A stretch of DNA of 64,000 bases from Streptomyces antnestii (lineage in GTDB: Bacteria; Actinomycetota; Actinomycetes; Streptomycetales; Streptomycetaceae). Both the position numbers and the translations under genes were made by a program. This document shows positions 25,601 through 33,662 of the stretch, piece after piece; position 1 is the stretch's first letter, and the number at the start of each line of letters is the position of its first letter. A model generated the notes under the pieces. That model made no database searches. It was given only the letters and a program-made list of their open reading frames with translations, and was not told where the DNA came from. Location: NCBI RefSeq assembly GCF_004005495.1, contig NZ_RZYA01000002.1:248001-312000 (forward strand), read 5' to 3'.

Positions 25601-26560
25601 CAGACAGGCGCAGGCGACGACGGTGGCCTCGGTGGGGCCGTACGTGTTCCACACCTCGCGGCCCTCGGTGACCAGGCGCTGCGCGAGTTCGGGCGGGCAG
25701 GCCTCGCCCCCGAAGATGAGCAGGCGTACGTCGTCGAGGACGTGGGGCTCCCACAGCGCGGCGAGTGTGGGCACCGTGGAGACGACGCTGATGTCCTGCT
25801 CGACGAGCCAGGGGCCGAGGTCGGCGCCGCTGCGGACCCGGGAGCGCGGCACCGGCACCAGACAGGCGCCGCTGCGCCAGGCCAGCCACATCTCCTCGCA
25901 GGAGGCGTCGAACGCGACGGACAGGCCGGCCATCACGCGGTCGCCGGGGCCGATCGGCTCGTCGGCGAGGAACAGGGACGCCTCGGCGTCGACGAAGGCG
26001 GCGGCGCTGCGGTGGGAGACGGCGACGCCCTTGGGCTTGCCGGTGGAGCCGGACGTGAAGATGATCCAGGCGTCGTCCTCGGTGCCGGGCAGGCACGCGG
26101 CGGACGACGGGAGCGTCCGCACCGCGTCCTCCTCCCCGCGCAGGGATCCCCACGCGGTGAGGTCGTGGCCGGCGCCGATCACGGCGCGGCACCCGGCCTC
26201 CCCGAACACCAGGTCCGCCCGCTCGTCAGGGTCCTCGGCGTCCACCGGGACATAGGCGGCGCCCGCCGCGAGCACCGCGAGGATCGCCACGTAGAGGTCG
26301 TTCGTCCCGGACGGGACGCGGACGCCGACGCGGTCGCCCCTGCGGATCCCGGCCAGCGCGAGCCGCACCCGCAGGCTCTCCACCTCGTCGGCGAGCGCGC
26401 GGTACGTGAGCTGCTTCGCCCCGTCGTCCAGGGCCACCTCGTCCCGGTGGTCGCGCACGGACGAGCCGAAGACGTCCATGAGGGTGCGGGGCGGGGCCGC
26501 CGGGCCCCCGGTGAACAGGGCCGTCACCTGCGGCTCGAGCGTGTTGCGTGAGGTCGTCAT
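22652..26560 (-). CDS. pls: Pls/PosA-family non-ribosomal polyamino-acid synthetase
   Basis: 1302 residues, matching the size of epsilon-poly-lysine synthetase. Residues about 20-510 are an adenylation domain with IIFTSGSTGKPKGVAV (A3), NTYGPTEATVV (A5), YRSGDLV (A7), GRGDEQIKLGGRRIELGEV (A8) and a C-terminal Lys in RTSGKVDRAALP (A10). A carrier domain follows (DDFFAIGGSSL, Ser549 for phosphopantetheine). From about 600 on, membrane helices alternate with three soluble hexapeptide left-handed-beta-helix modules, the C-terminal polymerising machinery of this family. There is no thioesterase. A hand alignment to the PheA pocket gives D-A-E-S-I-G-T-V-V-K; Glu at the 239 position would suit a cationic side chain such as lysine or a diamino acid (inference). 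ATG 26560 has AAGGA five bases upstream. Confidence 0.92.
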   Translation of the reverse strand: MTTSRNTLEPQVTALFTGGPAAPPRTLMDVFGSSVRDHRDEVALDDGAKQLTYRALADEVESLRVRLALAGIRRGDRVGVRVPSGTNDLYVAILAVLAAGAAYVPVDAEDPDERADLVFGEAGCRAVIGAGHDLTAWGSLRGEEDAVRTLPSSAACLPGTEDDAWIIFTSGSTGKPKGVAVSHRSAAAFVDAEASLFLADEPIGPGDRVMAGLSVAFDASCEEMWLAWRSGACLVPVPRSRVRSGADLGPWLVEQDISVVSTVPTLAALWEPHVLDDVRLLIFGGEACPPELAQRLVTEGREVWNTYGPTEATVVACACLMTGEEPVRIGLPLAGWELAVVDEAGTPVPPGATGELVIGGVGLARYLDPDKDAEKYGPLPSLGWERAYRSGDLVRADPEGLVFLGRGDEQIKLGGRRIELGEVDAALQALPGVAGAAAAVRTARSGNQLLVGYVVTQDGWDRAGAVERLRAALPAALVPLLAPVENLPTRTSGKVDRAALPWPLPDLETSTGPAEQLYGTEAWLAEQWAHTLGVSVTGAKDDFFAIGGSSLAAAQLTTRLRARYPSAAVLDIYQHPTLRKLARHLEESAQGTETRRDIAPVPVRAQVIQLLLLVPLFTLVGLRWCVALAALGNVLHRFGAYPWAPAVSWWWVAAGALVLFSPAGRLALAAGGARLLLRGVTPGTYPRGGRVHLRLWTAERLAECSGATSLTGAWLLRYARALGARIGPDVDLHSLPPVTGMLKLGRGCAVEAEVDLSGHWVDGDRLVIGAVKVGVGAVVGTRSLLFPGARVGKKAEVAPGSAVTGQIPTGQRWAGSPAVKLGKAKRDWPKQRPKRSYALRLMYGASGLSLSALPVLAAVPALAVAGRFVPGDAGLGDALRGALPAVVPATLAFGCAYASLLVGAVRLLSLGLRPGLHPTHSRTGWQAWTVTQLMDAARQTLFPLYAGLATPLWLRLLGMKVGRRAEISTVLALPSLTTVGDGAFLADDTLTAPYELGGGWMRIGRAAIGRRAFLGNSGMTGPGRSVPDGGLVGVLSATPKKAKKGTSYLGLPPMKLPRAPEGGDHSRTYDPPARLLWARGAVELFRLVPVFCSATLAVLTAGALCALASAAGWGLWGLWAAAALSGPVLLCAGGAGALSAVAAKWLLVGRHRAGEHPLWSGFVWRDELADTFVEVVAVPWLIGAAPGTPLMTLWLRGLGARVGRGVWCESYWLPETDLVTLGGAVSVNRGCVLQTHLFHDRILRMDTVTLGGGATVGPGGIVLPGSTVGARATLGPASLVMAAESVPDDTRWLGNPIEAWRP

Positions 26561-26599
26561 GAGGTCCTTGCGTGTCGCCGTCGCCGAACAACCTGACGA

Positions 26600-26605
26600 A
26601 GTGTA
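26600..26605 (-). promoter_or_regulatory. -10-like box upstream of pls
   Basis: Reading the minus strand, TACACT lies about 40 bases before the pls start, inside an AT-rich patch. A -35 match is poor. It is the most likely core promoter of the synthetase gene but remains tentative. Confidence 0.35.
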
Positions 26606-26691
26606 GTAACCCGCTCGATTGTTTACATGCAGGGACTTGGCCGGATCTGTGAACCGGCGGGGCACCAGGGGAGGCGTGGACGCGAGTTAAC

Positions 26692-26710
26692 AATTCGGCG
26701 CAGCCGAATT
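26692..26710. promoter_or_regulatory. Perfect 19-bp dyad between pls and the cholesterol oxidase gene
   Basis: AATTCGGC and GCCGAATT are perfect 8-bp inverted repeats separated by GCA. The site lies in the 228-bp divergent gap, about 130 bp from pls and 78 bp from the oxidase start, so one regulator could serve both genes. Confidence 0.55.
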
Positions 26711-26737
26711 ACCTGTTCGTGTGTAGTGACTTGATAG

Positions 26738-28432
<1,695 letters not shown>

Positions 28433-28460
28433 GAGGCGCACGTCTGTAGGAGGGCGCGGT

Positions 28461-28484
28461 GCGGGGGCCGGACACGGCCCCCGC
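28461..28484. terminator. Bidirectional terminator hairpin
   Basis: GCGGGGGCCG and CGGCCCCCGC form a perfect 10-bp stem with a GACA loop, between the convergent cholesterol oxidase and carboxymuconolactone-decarboxylase-like genes. Confidence 0.8.
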
Positions 28485-28487
28485 GCC

Positions 28488-28967
28488 TCAGCCCGTGGGC
28501 AGGACGCACACCGTGTCGAGACCCAGCACATGGTTGAGCCGGCCGAACGCCAGCCAGGAACCGATGCTCATGCTCAGCTCCACGATCTCGGCCTGGCTGT
28601 AGTGCGTGGTCATCCGGGACCAGAACTCCTCGTCCAGGCCGTGGTGGTCGAGCGCGTACCGCTCGGCGTACTCGGCCGCGAGACGGGTGCGGTCGTCGAA
28701 GGCACCGGTGGTACGCCACGCGGTCACCGCGTCGGCGAACGACTCCTCGACCTTCTCCCCGTCCCGGTCCGTTCGCCAGTCCAGACAGAACCGGCACCCG
28801 TTGATCTGCGCGATGCGCAGCCGGGCCGCCTCGAACTCCCGCAGCCCCAGGGTCGTGTGGGCGTACACCGACAGCGAGAAGTTCGCGGCCGCGGTGCCGA
28901 TGCCGGGGACCAGGTCGCCCCAGACGTAGCCGATCGGTTCCTGTCCCTCGGGGATGTCGATGATCAT
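28488..28967 (-). CDS. Carboxymuconolactone decarboxylase-family (AhpD-like) protein
   Basis: A 159-residue all-helical protein of the CMD/AhpD group. The redox-type CxxC motif is in INGCRFCLDWR (about residue 60), preceded by ARLRIAQ and followed by the helix with a conserved His (YALDHHGLDEEF region). Members with CxxC are usually peroxidase partners or thiol-dependent reductases rather than decarboxylases. ATG 28967 overlaps the stop of the upstream gene as ATGA, so it is translated with the dihydrodipicolinate-reductase-like enzyme; GGAAGGAAG provides an additional ribosome site. Confidence 0.87.
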   Translation of the reverse strand: MIIDIPEGQEPIGYVWGDLVPGIGTAAANFSLSVYAHTTLGLREFEAARLRIAQINGCRFCLDWRTDRDGEKVEESFADAVTAWRTTGAFDDRTRLAAEYAERYALDHHGLDEEFWSRMTTHYSQAEIVELSMSIGSWLAFGRLNHVLGLDTVCVLPTG

Positions 28968-30052
28968 CGTGGCTTCCTTCCGCTTCGGCCGAGCTTTCCG
29001 ACTGCGGGGCGCAGCGGGACGTCGAGCGCGTCGTAGAGGCCCGGGTCCGCGTCCACGAGCCAGTCGATGGCGTTCACCAGGCGGCCCACGGCGGTGGCGT
29101 TGCCGCCCGCGGACCGGTTGTCTCCCTCGTCCGCCGCCTCCACGGTGACCTCGATGCGCGGACGGCCCTCGATGATCACCCGGTGCGCCCCGGTGCCGTC
29201 GGGAGGCGTCGGCCAGTCGGGGCCGCACGACGCGTGGATGCGGGTGACGTGCTCGATGACGAGGAGGGGTTCACCGCCGACGATGCCCTGCACCTCGAAC
29301 CGCACGGCGCCCTGGGTGCCGGCCGCGAAGTCGCCCATCGTGCGGGTGCTCACGGTGGAGTCGAGGGGGCGGCGCTCCAACGTCTCGCGGATCCCGTCGA
29401 GTTCGACGCCAAGGGCCCGCGCCATCAGGCGCAGCTGCCCGCCCCACACCATGGTGGGCACGGTGTCCCAGAGCATGGGCGGGTCGTAGCCCATCGGCTG
29501 CCCCATGCCGACCAGGAGCCGCACCGAGTCGGGCTGGTCGTACGTCGAGTAGTCGAAGATCTCCTGGCAGCGGATCGCGTCGACCGTGCTGCCGAGGCCG
29601 CTGACGAGGAGCGGCAGGACGTCGTTGCCCCAGCCCGGGTCGACGCCGGACGAGAACAGGGACCCGCCACCTTCCTTGACGGCCGCCACCACCGGGTCCC
29701 GGAACTCCGGCGGGGCGCTCCGGTGGTCGTAGAGCGGGTAGAGCGCGGGGGAGACGACGACGGCGCCGGACCGCACGGCCCGGGTGATGTCGGCCAGGGC
29801 GTCGTCGGGACGGATGTCGCCGGAGGCCGCGTACACGACGGCGCGCGGCCGGTCCGCAAGCACCGCGTCGATGTCGTCGGTCGCCGCGACCCCCAACTCC
29901 CGGTCTAATCCTGCGAGTTCGCCCGCGTCACGGCCGACCTTCGCCGGGTTGTGCACCAGTACGGCGCCCAGGCTCAGCGCCGGATGCGCCTCGACGGCAC
30001 GGATCGCCGCCCGCCCGACATTTCCGGTACCCCAGACAACGGTGGAAATCAT
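28964..30052 (-). CDS. NAD(P)-binding amine dehydrogenase/dihydrodipicolinate reductase-like protein, TTA codon present
   Basis: A 362-residue oxidoreductase. The N-terminal Rossmann motif is VVWGTGNVGRAAIRAV, then DAVLADRPRAVVYAASGD as in DapB N-terminal domains; the C-terminal part resembles the actinobacterial NAD(P)H-dependent amine dehydrogenase group (2,4-diaminopentanoate dehydrogenase-like). SSGVDPGWGNDVLP near residue 140 is a family-type signature. Codon 49 (29908-29906) is TTA, making expression potentially bldA-dependent. The gene looks leaderless: TACCCT lies six bases before the ATG. It is co-translated with the CMD protein, which may act on the same pathway. Confidence 0.85.
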   Translation of the reverse strand: MISTVVWGTGNVGRAAIRAVEAHPALSLGAVLVHNPAKVGRDAGELAGLDRELGVAATDDIDAVLADRPRAVVYAASGDIRPDDALADITRAVRSGAVVVSPALYPLYDHRSAPPEFRDPVVAAVKEGGGSLFSSGVDPGWGNDVLPLLVSGLGSTVDAIRCQEIFDYSTYDQPDSVRLLVGMGQPMGYDPPMLWDTVPTMVWGGQLRLMARALGVELDGIRETLERRPLDSTVSTRTMGDFAAGTQGAVRFEVQGIVGGEPLLVIEHVTRIHASCGPDWPTPPDGTGAHRVIIEGRPRIEVTVEAADEGDNRSAGGNATAVGRLVNAIDWLVDADPGLYDALDVPLRPAVGKLGRSGRKPR

Positions 30053-30058
30053 GCGCGG

Positions 30059-30064
30059 AGGGTA
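30059..30064 (-). promoter_or_regulatory. -10 box TACCCT of a leaderless gene
   Basis: On the minus strand TACCCT ends exactly six bases before the ATG at 30052, and no ribosome site is present in between. Confidence 0.55.
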
Positions 30065-30188
30065 GCGCCGGGGCCCGAACCTTCCTAGGGGCATGACGGA
30101 TCCGGTGCCCGGCTATGCTCGGCGGCTCGGCCGGGGCGAGGTGTGCCCGGGCCCGCATGCCGAGTTGTACGGGGATCACGGAGGAAAC

Positions 30189-30647
30189 GTGCGCAGGACG
30201 GTAACCGGAATTGCTCTCGTCGCGGCGACGGCCGTACTGCTGACCGGGTGCGGCAGTGGCGGGGGAGGCAAGGCGGAGGCCGGGAAGAAGGACGCCTCGA
30301 AGGCCCCCTCGCAAGCCGCCTCGACGCCGGCCGGGAAGCCCGCGGGCGAGGAGGCGACCCGTGAGGTGACCTTCGAGGTGCAGGGCCAGGGCAGCACCCA
30401 GGTCTTCTGGACGGCGGGCACCAGCAAGACGGAGCAGGTGAAACTGCCCTGGAACAAGACCGTCCAACTTGCCGTCAAAGGAGCCGAGTTGAAGGTCGGC
30501 AGCCTCGTGTCGATCGTCCCGGGCTCGGTGTCCGGCTCGGACGGTCGGCTGAGGCCCGCGCCGTGCGTCATCAAGGTCGACGGCAAGCAGGTCGCGGACA
30601 ACGAAGAAGGCAAGTCGATCGCGGGCTGCAAGTACCTCGTGAAGTGA
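30189..30647 (+). CDS. Lipoprotein of the MmpS-like type
   Basis: A 152-residue lipoprotein. GTG 30189, directly after GGAGGAAAC, opens a signal peptide (VRRTVTGIALVAATAVLLTGC) whose lipobox Cys is near residue 22. A Gly/Lys/Ser/Ala-rich spacer of 40 residues is followed by a compact beta domain (VTFEVQGQGSTQVFWTAG to AGCKYLVK) with two Cys probably in a disulfide. The fold and order resemble the MmpS transport-accessory proteins of actinobacteria, but no MmpL transporter is adjacent. Divergent from the leaderless dehydrogenase gene. Confidence 0.8.
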   Translation: MRRTVTGIALVAATAVLLTGCGSGGGGKAEAGKKDASKAPSQAASTPAGKPAGEEATREVTFEVQGQGSTQVFWTAGTSKTEQVKLPWNKTVQLAVKGAELKVGSLVSIVPGSVSGSDGRLRPAPCVIKVDGKQVADNEEGKSIAGCKYLVK

Positions 30648-30720
30648 CGGCCGTCGTGCCACGGGGGCAGGGGCTGCTACCTCAACTACCTCAACGAGGC
30701 ACTGAACCAAGGCCGTTGTC

Positions 30721-31017
30721 CTACGCCGACGTCTCCTTCAGTTCGATCTCGACGAACGCCAGCCAGGAACCGCCCGTGTTGACGACATCGTGCTCGCCGC
30801 CCGCCGGGCGCGCGTAGGACACCCCCGCACGCAGCTGCGACTCCGTCACCGTGCCGTCGGGCGCGAACGCGCTGATCCGGCCGTCCACCACCGGCACGAC
30901 CACATAGTCGTGCTCGTGGACGTGGCGGCCGGTACGTGTGTCCGGCTCGAAGTCCCAGCGGGTCACCCGGACCCGGTCGTCCTCGTGCTGCACGGTCGGC
31001 TTCGCGGTCGTCGTCAT
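30721..31017 (-). CDS. Small cupin-domain protein
   Basis: A 98-residue single cupin barrel. Motif 1 is seen in TGRHVHEHDYVVVPVVDG (two His and following acidic residue) and motif 2 in GVSYARPAGGEHDVVNTG. ATG 31017 follows AGAGG by five bases. Small cupins may bind metals and act as isomerases, dioxygenases or simple ligand sensors; no substrate can be inferred. It lies beside a decayed AraC regulator on the same strand, so the two may once have formed a unit. Confidence 0.83.
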   Translation of the reverse strand: MTTTAKPTVQHEDDRVRVTRWDFEPDTRTGRHVHEHDYVVVPVVDGRISAFAPDGTVTESQLRAGVSYARPAGGEHDVVNTGGSWLAFVEIELKETSA

Positions 31018-31152
31018 CGGACCTCTCCCTGCTTCCGGTCCTGGGCACCGGCTCCGCAGCCCAGGTCAGAGGCCCCTTCGGCCTCCGGCGACCATTCGAA
31101 CACACCGCGCCGGGGGCGGGCGAAACCGACAGCTCGGGCACATCGGCGTCAG

Positions 31153-31212
31153 GGATGCGCGCGCTCAGGGTGGGCGCGCTCAGGATGCGCGCGCTCGGGG
31201 TGCGGGTGCCAG
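31153..31212. repeat. 15-bp tandem repeat, three good copies and one degenerate
   Basis: Units begin at 31153, 31168, 31183 and 31198; the first and third differ at one position (GGATGCGCGCGCTCA/G). The array overlaps the 3' end of the AraC remnant. Confidence 0.75.
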
Positions 31213-31434
31213 AAGGCGTCGCAGGGCGTTCGGCGTGTGGCCGAGGTGCCGGCGCATGGTCCGGGTGAGGTGGGCCTGGTCGGCGTAACCGAGGTCGGCG
31301 GCGAGGGTGCTGAGGCGGGTCTCGCCGGCCTCCAGACGGTCCAGGGCCCAGCCGATGCGGACGCGGTGGCGATAGCGGGTCACCGAGACACCGAACGTGC
31401 AGCCGCACGGCCTGGCGGAGTCCATCGCCGCCAT
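31180..31434 (-). pseudogene. AraC-family regulator remnant (C-terminal HTH only)
   Basis: An 84-codon frame whose last 65 residues form the second half of an AraC/XylS DNA-binding domain: RYRHRVRIGWALDRLEAGETRLSTLAADLGYADQ and then AHLTRTMRRHLGHTPNALRR carry the second helix-turn-helix. The effector domain and first helix-turn-helix are missing, and upstream in this frame a stop codon is reached about 60 bases before the first ATG. No ribosome site precedes the ATG. This is best read as a truncated gene whose 5' part has been lost next to the ABC ATPase promoter. A short functional DNA-binding protein is possible but unlikely. Confidence 0.7.
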
Positions 31435-31503
31435 GGTCGACCAGGGGATCCGGGTGATCCGGCGGACGCTAACCTGTACCGGTCAGTTCGACAGGAGGCA
31501 CGA

Positions 31504-32322
31504 GTGAGCAACGGACGGATCGTCGCCGCCCTCGACGGGGCCAGCGTGCGCAGGTTCACCACCGGTCAGGTCATCCTCGACGACATCAGCTGGACGGTGC
31601 GGTCCGGCGAACACTGGGCGCTGCTCGGTGCCAACGGCGCCGGCAAGACCAGTGTCCTGCGGCTCATCGGCGCCCTGATGCACCCCACCACCGGCACCGT
31701 CGAGGTGCTCGGCCAACGGCTCGGCAGCGTCGACGTACGCGAACTGCGGGCCCACATCGGCCTCGTGTCGAGCGCGCAGCGCGTGCCACAGGACCTCACC
31801 GGGCACACCGTCGTCCTCACCGGGCACACCGGCACCGTGCAGCCGCTGTGGCGCTCCTACGACGCCGACGTGCGCGAGCGGGCGCACACACTGCTCGCCG
31901 AACTCGACATCAAGGAACTCGCCGACCGGCCGTACGGCGTCTGCTCCGGCGGCCAGCGGGCCCGCCTCCTCATCGCCCGCGCCCTGATGGCGGACCCGTC
32001 CCTGCTCCTGCTCGACGAGCCCTTCAACGCGCTCGACCTGCCCTCGCGCGAGGACCTCATCGACACGATGCAGCAACTCGCCGAAGCCCGCCAGGAGTTG
32101 GCGACCATCACGGTCACGCACCACCTGGAGGAGCTGTCGCCGGCGATCAGCCACGCGCTGCTCCTGCGCGACGGCCGCGTCCTCGCGACGGGCCTGGCCG
32201 ACGACGTGCTCACGGCCCCCTCGATGACGGCCTGCTTCGGCCGCCCCATCGAGGTCTCCCGCCACGGCGGCCGCTGGCTCGCCCGCTCAGGAGTGGCGAA
32301 CCAAGGGACACGCCGCCGATGA
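31504..32322 (+). CDS. ABC transporter ATP-binding protein without a linked permease
   Basis: A 272-residue single ATPase domain. Walker A is GANGAGKTS (about residue 43), signature CSGGQRAR, Walker B LLLLDEPFNALD, H-loop VTHHLEEL. The pattern resembles the YlmA/ModF-like group of stand-alone ATPases rather than a typical importer. GTG 31504 has AGGAGG six bases upstream, and TAACCT near 31470 may be the -10 box. No membrane partner is encoded nearby, so it may serve a distant transporter or have a non-transport role. Confidence 0.87.
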   Translation: MSNGRIVAALDGASVRRFTTGQVILDDISWTVRSGEHWALLGANGAGKTSVLRLIGALMHPTTGTVEVLGQRLGSVDVRELRAHIGLVSSAQRVPQDLTGHTVVLTGHTGTVQPLWRSYDADVRERAHTLLAELDIKELADRPYGVCSGGQRARLLIARALMADPSLLLLDEPFNALDLPSREDLIDTMQQLAEARQELATITVTHHLEELSPAISHALLLRDGRVLATGLADDVLTAPSMTACFGRPIEVSRHGGRWLARSGVANQGTRRR

Positions 32323-32425
32323 CGTAATTGGTGCTCCGGCCCCGCCGCTGGGACACCCTGTGGTCGTTCGACCGCGGGGTGCCCGGGGCACCCGTCGCGG
32401 CACACGCAAGGAGGCGGGACGCGTC

Positions 32426-33652
32426 GTGAGGGATTCCGGAATCGACTACGAGCAGGTGTTCCGGGCGCTGCCCGGGTCGGTCGCCCTGCTCAGACCCGAC
32501 CTCGTGTACGTGGACGCGAACGAGGCGTTCTGCCGGATGTCGGGGCGCACCCGCGAACAGCTTGTCGGCCGCTACCTGTTCGACGTCTTCCCTGACAACC
32601 CGAACGACGCCTCCGCGACCGGCATGCGCAACCTGGAACTGTCGCTGCGCAGGGTCGTGGCCACCGGGGAACGCGACACGATGGCGCTCCAGCGGTACGA
32701 CGTCGAGTATCCGGACCGGCCCGGGGAGTGGGACGAGCGGTACTGGAGCCCGGTCAACGTGCCGGTGCTCGGCCCGGACGGCAGCGTGGTGCTCCTCGTG
32801 CACCGGGTCGAGGAGGTCACCGAGCTGATCCGCGCCAAGGGCGGCCGCGAGGGCGATCACGCCAAGGTCCTCGAGGCCGAGCTGTACACCCGCGCCCGGG
32901 AACTCCAGGAGGTCAACGAGCGGCTGCGCCAGGCCCACGCCCGCGAACGCGAGGTCGCCCTGTCCCTCCAGGCCGCCATGCTGCCGGTCCCCGGCCCGGT
33001 CGGCAGGAGCAGGGTGGCCGTCCGCTACCGGCCTGCCGTCGGCGCCCTGAACGTGTGCGGCGACTGGTACGACCTGGCCGAACTGCCGGGCGGCCGGCTC
33101 GCGGTGGCCGTCGGCGACGTCGTCGGCCACGGACTGCACGCGGCCGGCGTCATGGGCCAGCTCCGCAGCGCGCTGAGCGCCGCGGTACGGGTGGCGGACG
33201 GCCCGGCGGCCGCCCTCGACGCACTCGGTCTCTACGCCCGCTCGGTCGAGGGCGCCGAATCCACCACCGCCGTGCAGGTGGTCGTCGACTACGACAGCCA
33301 CACCCTCACCTACAGCAGCGCCGGCCACCTCCCGCCCGCGCTGCTGCACACCGACGGCTCCGTGGAGTTCCTCGACCAGGCGACCGACCCGCCGCTCGGC
33401 GCGCGTCCGGAACACATCCCCAGACCCGAGGCGGGGACCACCTTCGAAGAAGGCGGCGCCCTCGTCCTCTACACCGACGGCCTGGTCGAGCGGCGCCGCG
33501 AGGACATCGACACGGGTCTGCGACGCCTCGCCGACTGCCTCACCCGCCACGGGTCGGCGGACGCGGAACGTCTCGCCGACACCGTGCTGGCCGAACTCCT
33601 CCCGCGCGCCGGCAATTCCGACGACACGGCGGTCGTGATCGTCCGCTTCTGA
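32426..33652 (+). CDS. PAS domain-containing SpoIIE-type PP2C protein phosphatase
   Basis: About 408 residues. Residues 1-120 form a PAS domain (ALPGSVALLRPDLVYVDANEAFCRMSGRT). A coiled-coil helix of about 40 residues follows (VLEAELYTRARELQEVNERL). The phosphatase domain (about 180-408) has the metal-binding Asp residues in CGDWYDLAEL and VGDVVGHGLHAA, and DDTAVVIVRF at the end. Such proteins dephosphorylate anti-anti-sigma factors and so control alternative sigma factors in response to the PAS signal. GTG 32426 has AAGGAGG about eleven bases upstream. It overlaps nothing and ends ten bases before the convergent FAD enzyme. Confidence 0.9.
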   Translation: MRDSGIDYEQVFRALPGSVALLRPDLVYVDANEAFCRMSGRTREQLVGRYLFDVFPDNPNDASATGMRNLELSLRRVVATGERDTMALQRYDVEYPDRPGEWDERYWSPVNVPVLGPDGSVVLLVHRVEEVTELIRAKGGREGDHAKVLEAELYTRARELQEVNERLRQAHAREREVALSLQAAMLPVPGPVGRSRVAVRYRPAVGALNVCGDWYDLAELPGGRLAVAVGDVVGHGLHAAGVMGQLRSALSAAVRVADGPAAALDALGLYARSVEGAESTTAVQVVVDYDSHTLTYSSAGHLPPALLHTDGSVEFLDQATDPPLGARPEHIPRPEAGTTFEEGGALVLYTDGLVERRREDIDTGLRRLADCLTRHGSADAERLADTVLAELLPRAGNSDDTAVVIVRF

Positions 33653-33662
33653 CCGAAGTGCC

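Noticed and set aside
22844..26551. A 1235-codon plus-strand frame antisense to pls
   Set aside because: It is a shadow of the synthetase gene: no motifs, extreme Arg/Gly/His bias, and the minus strand shows all adenylation-domain signatures.
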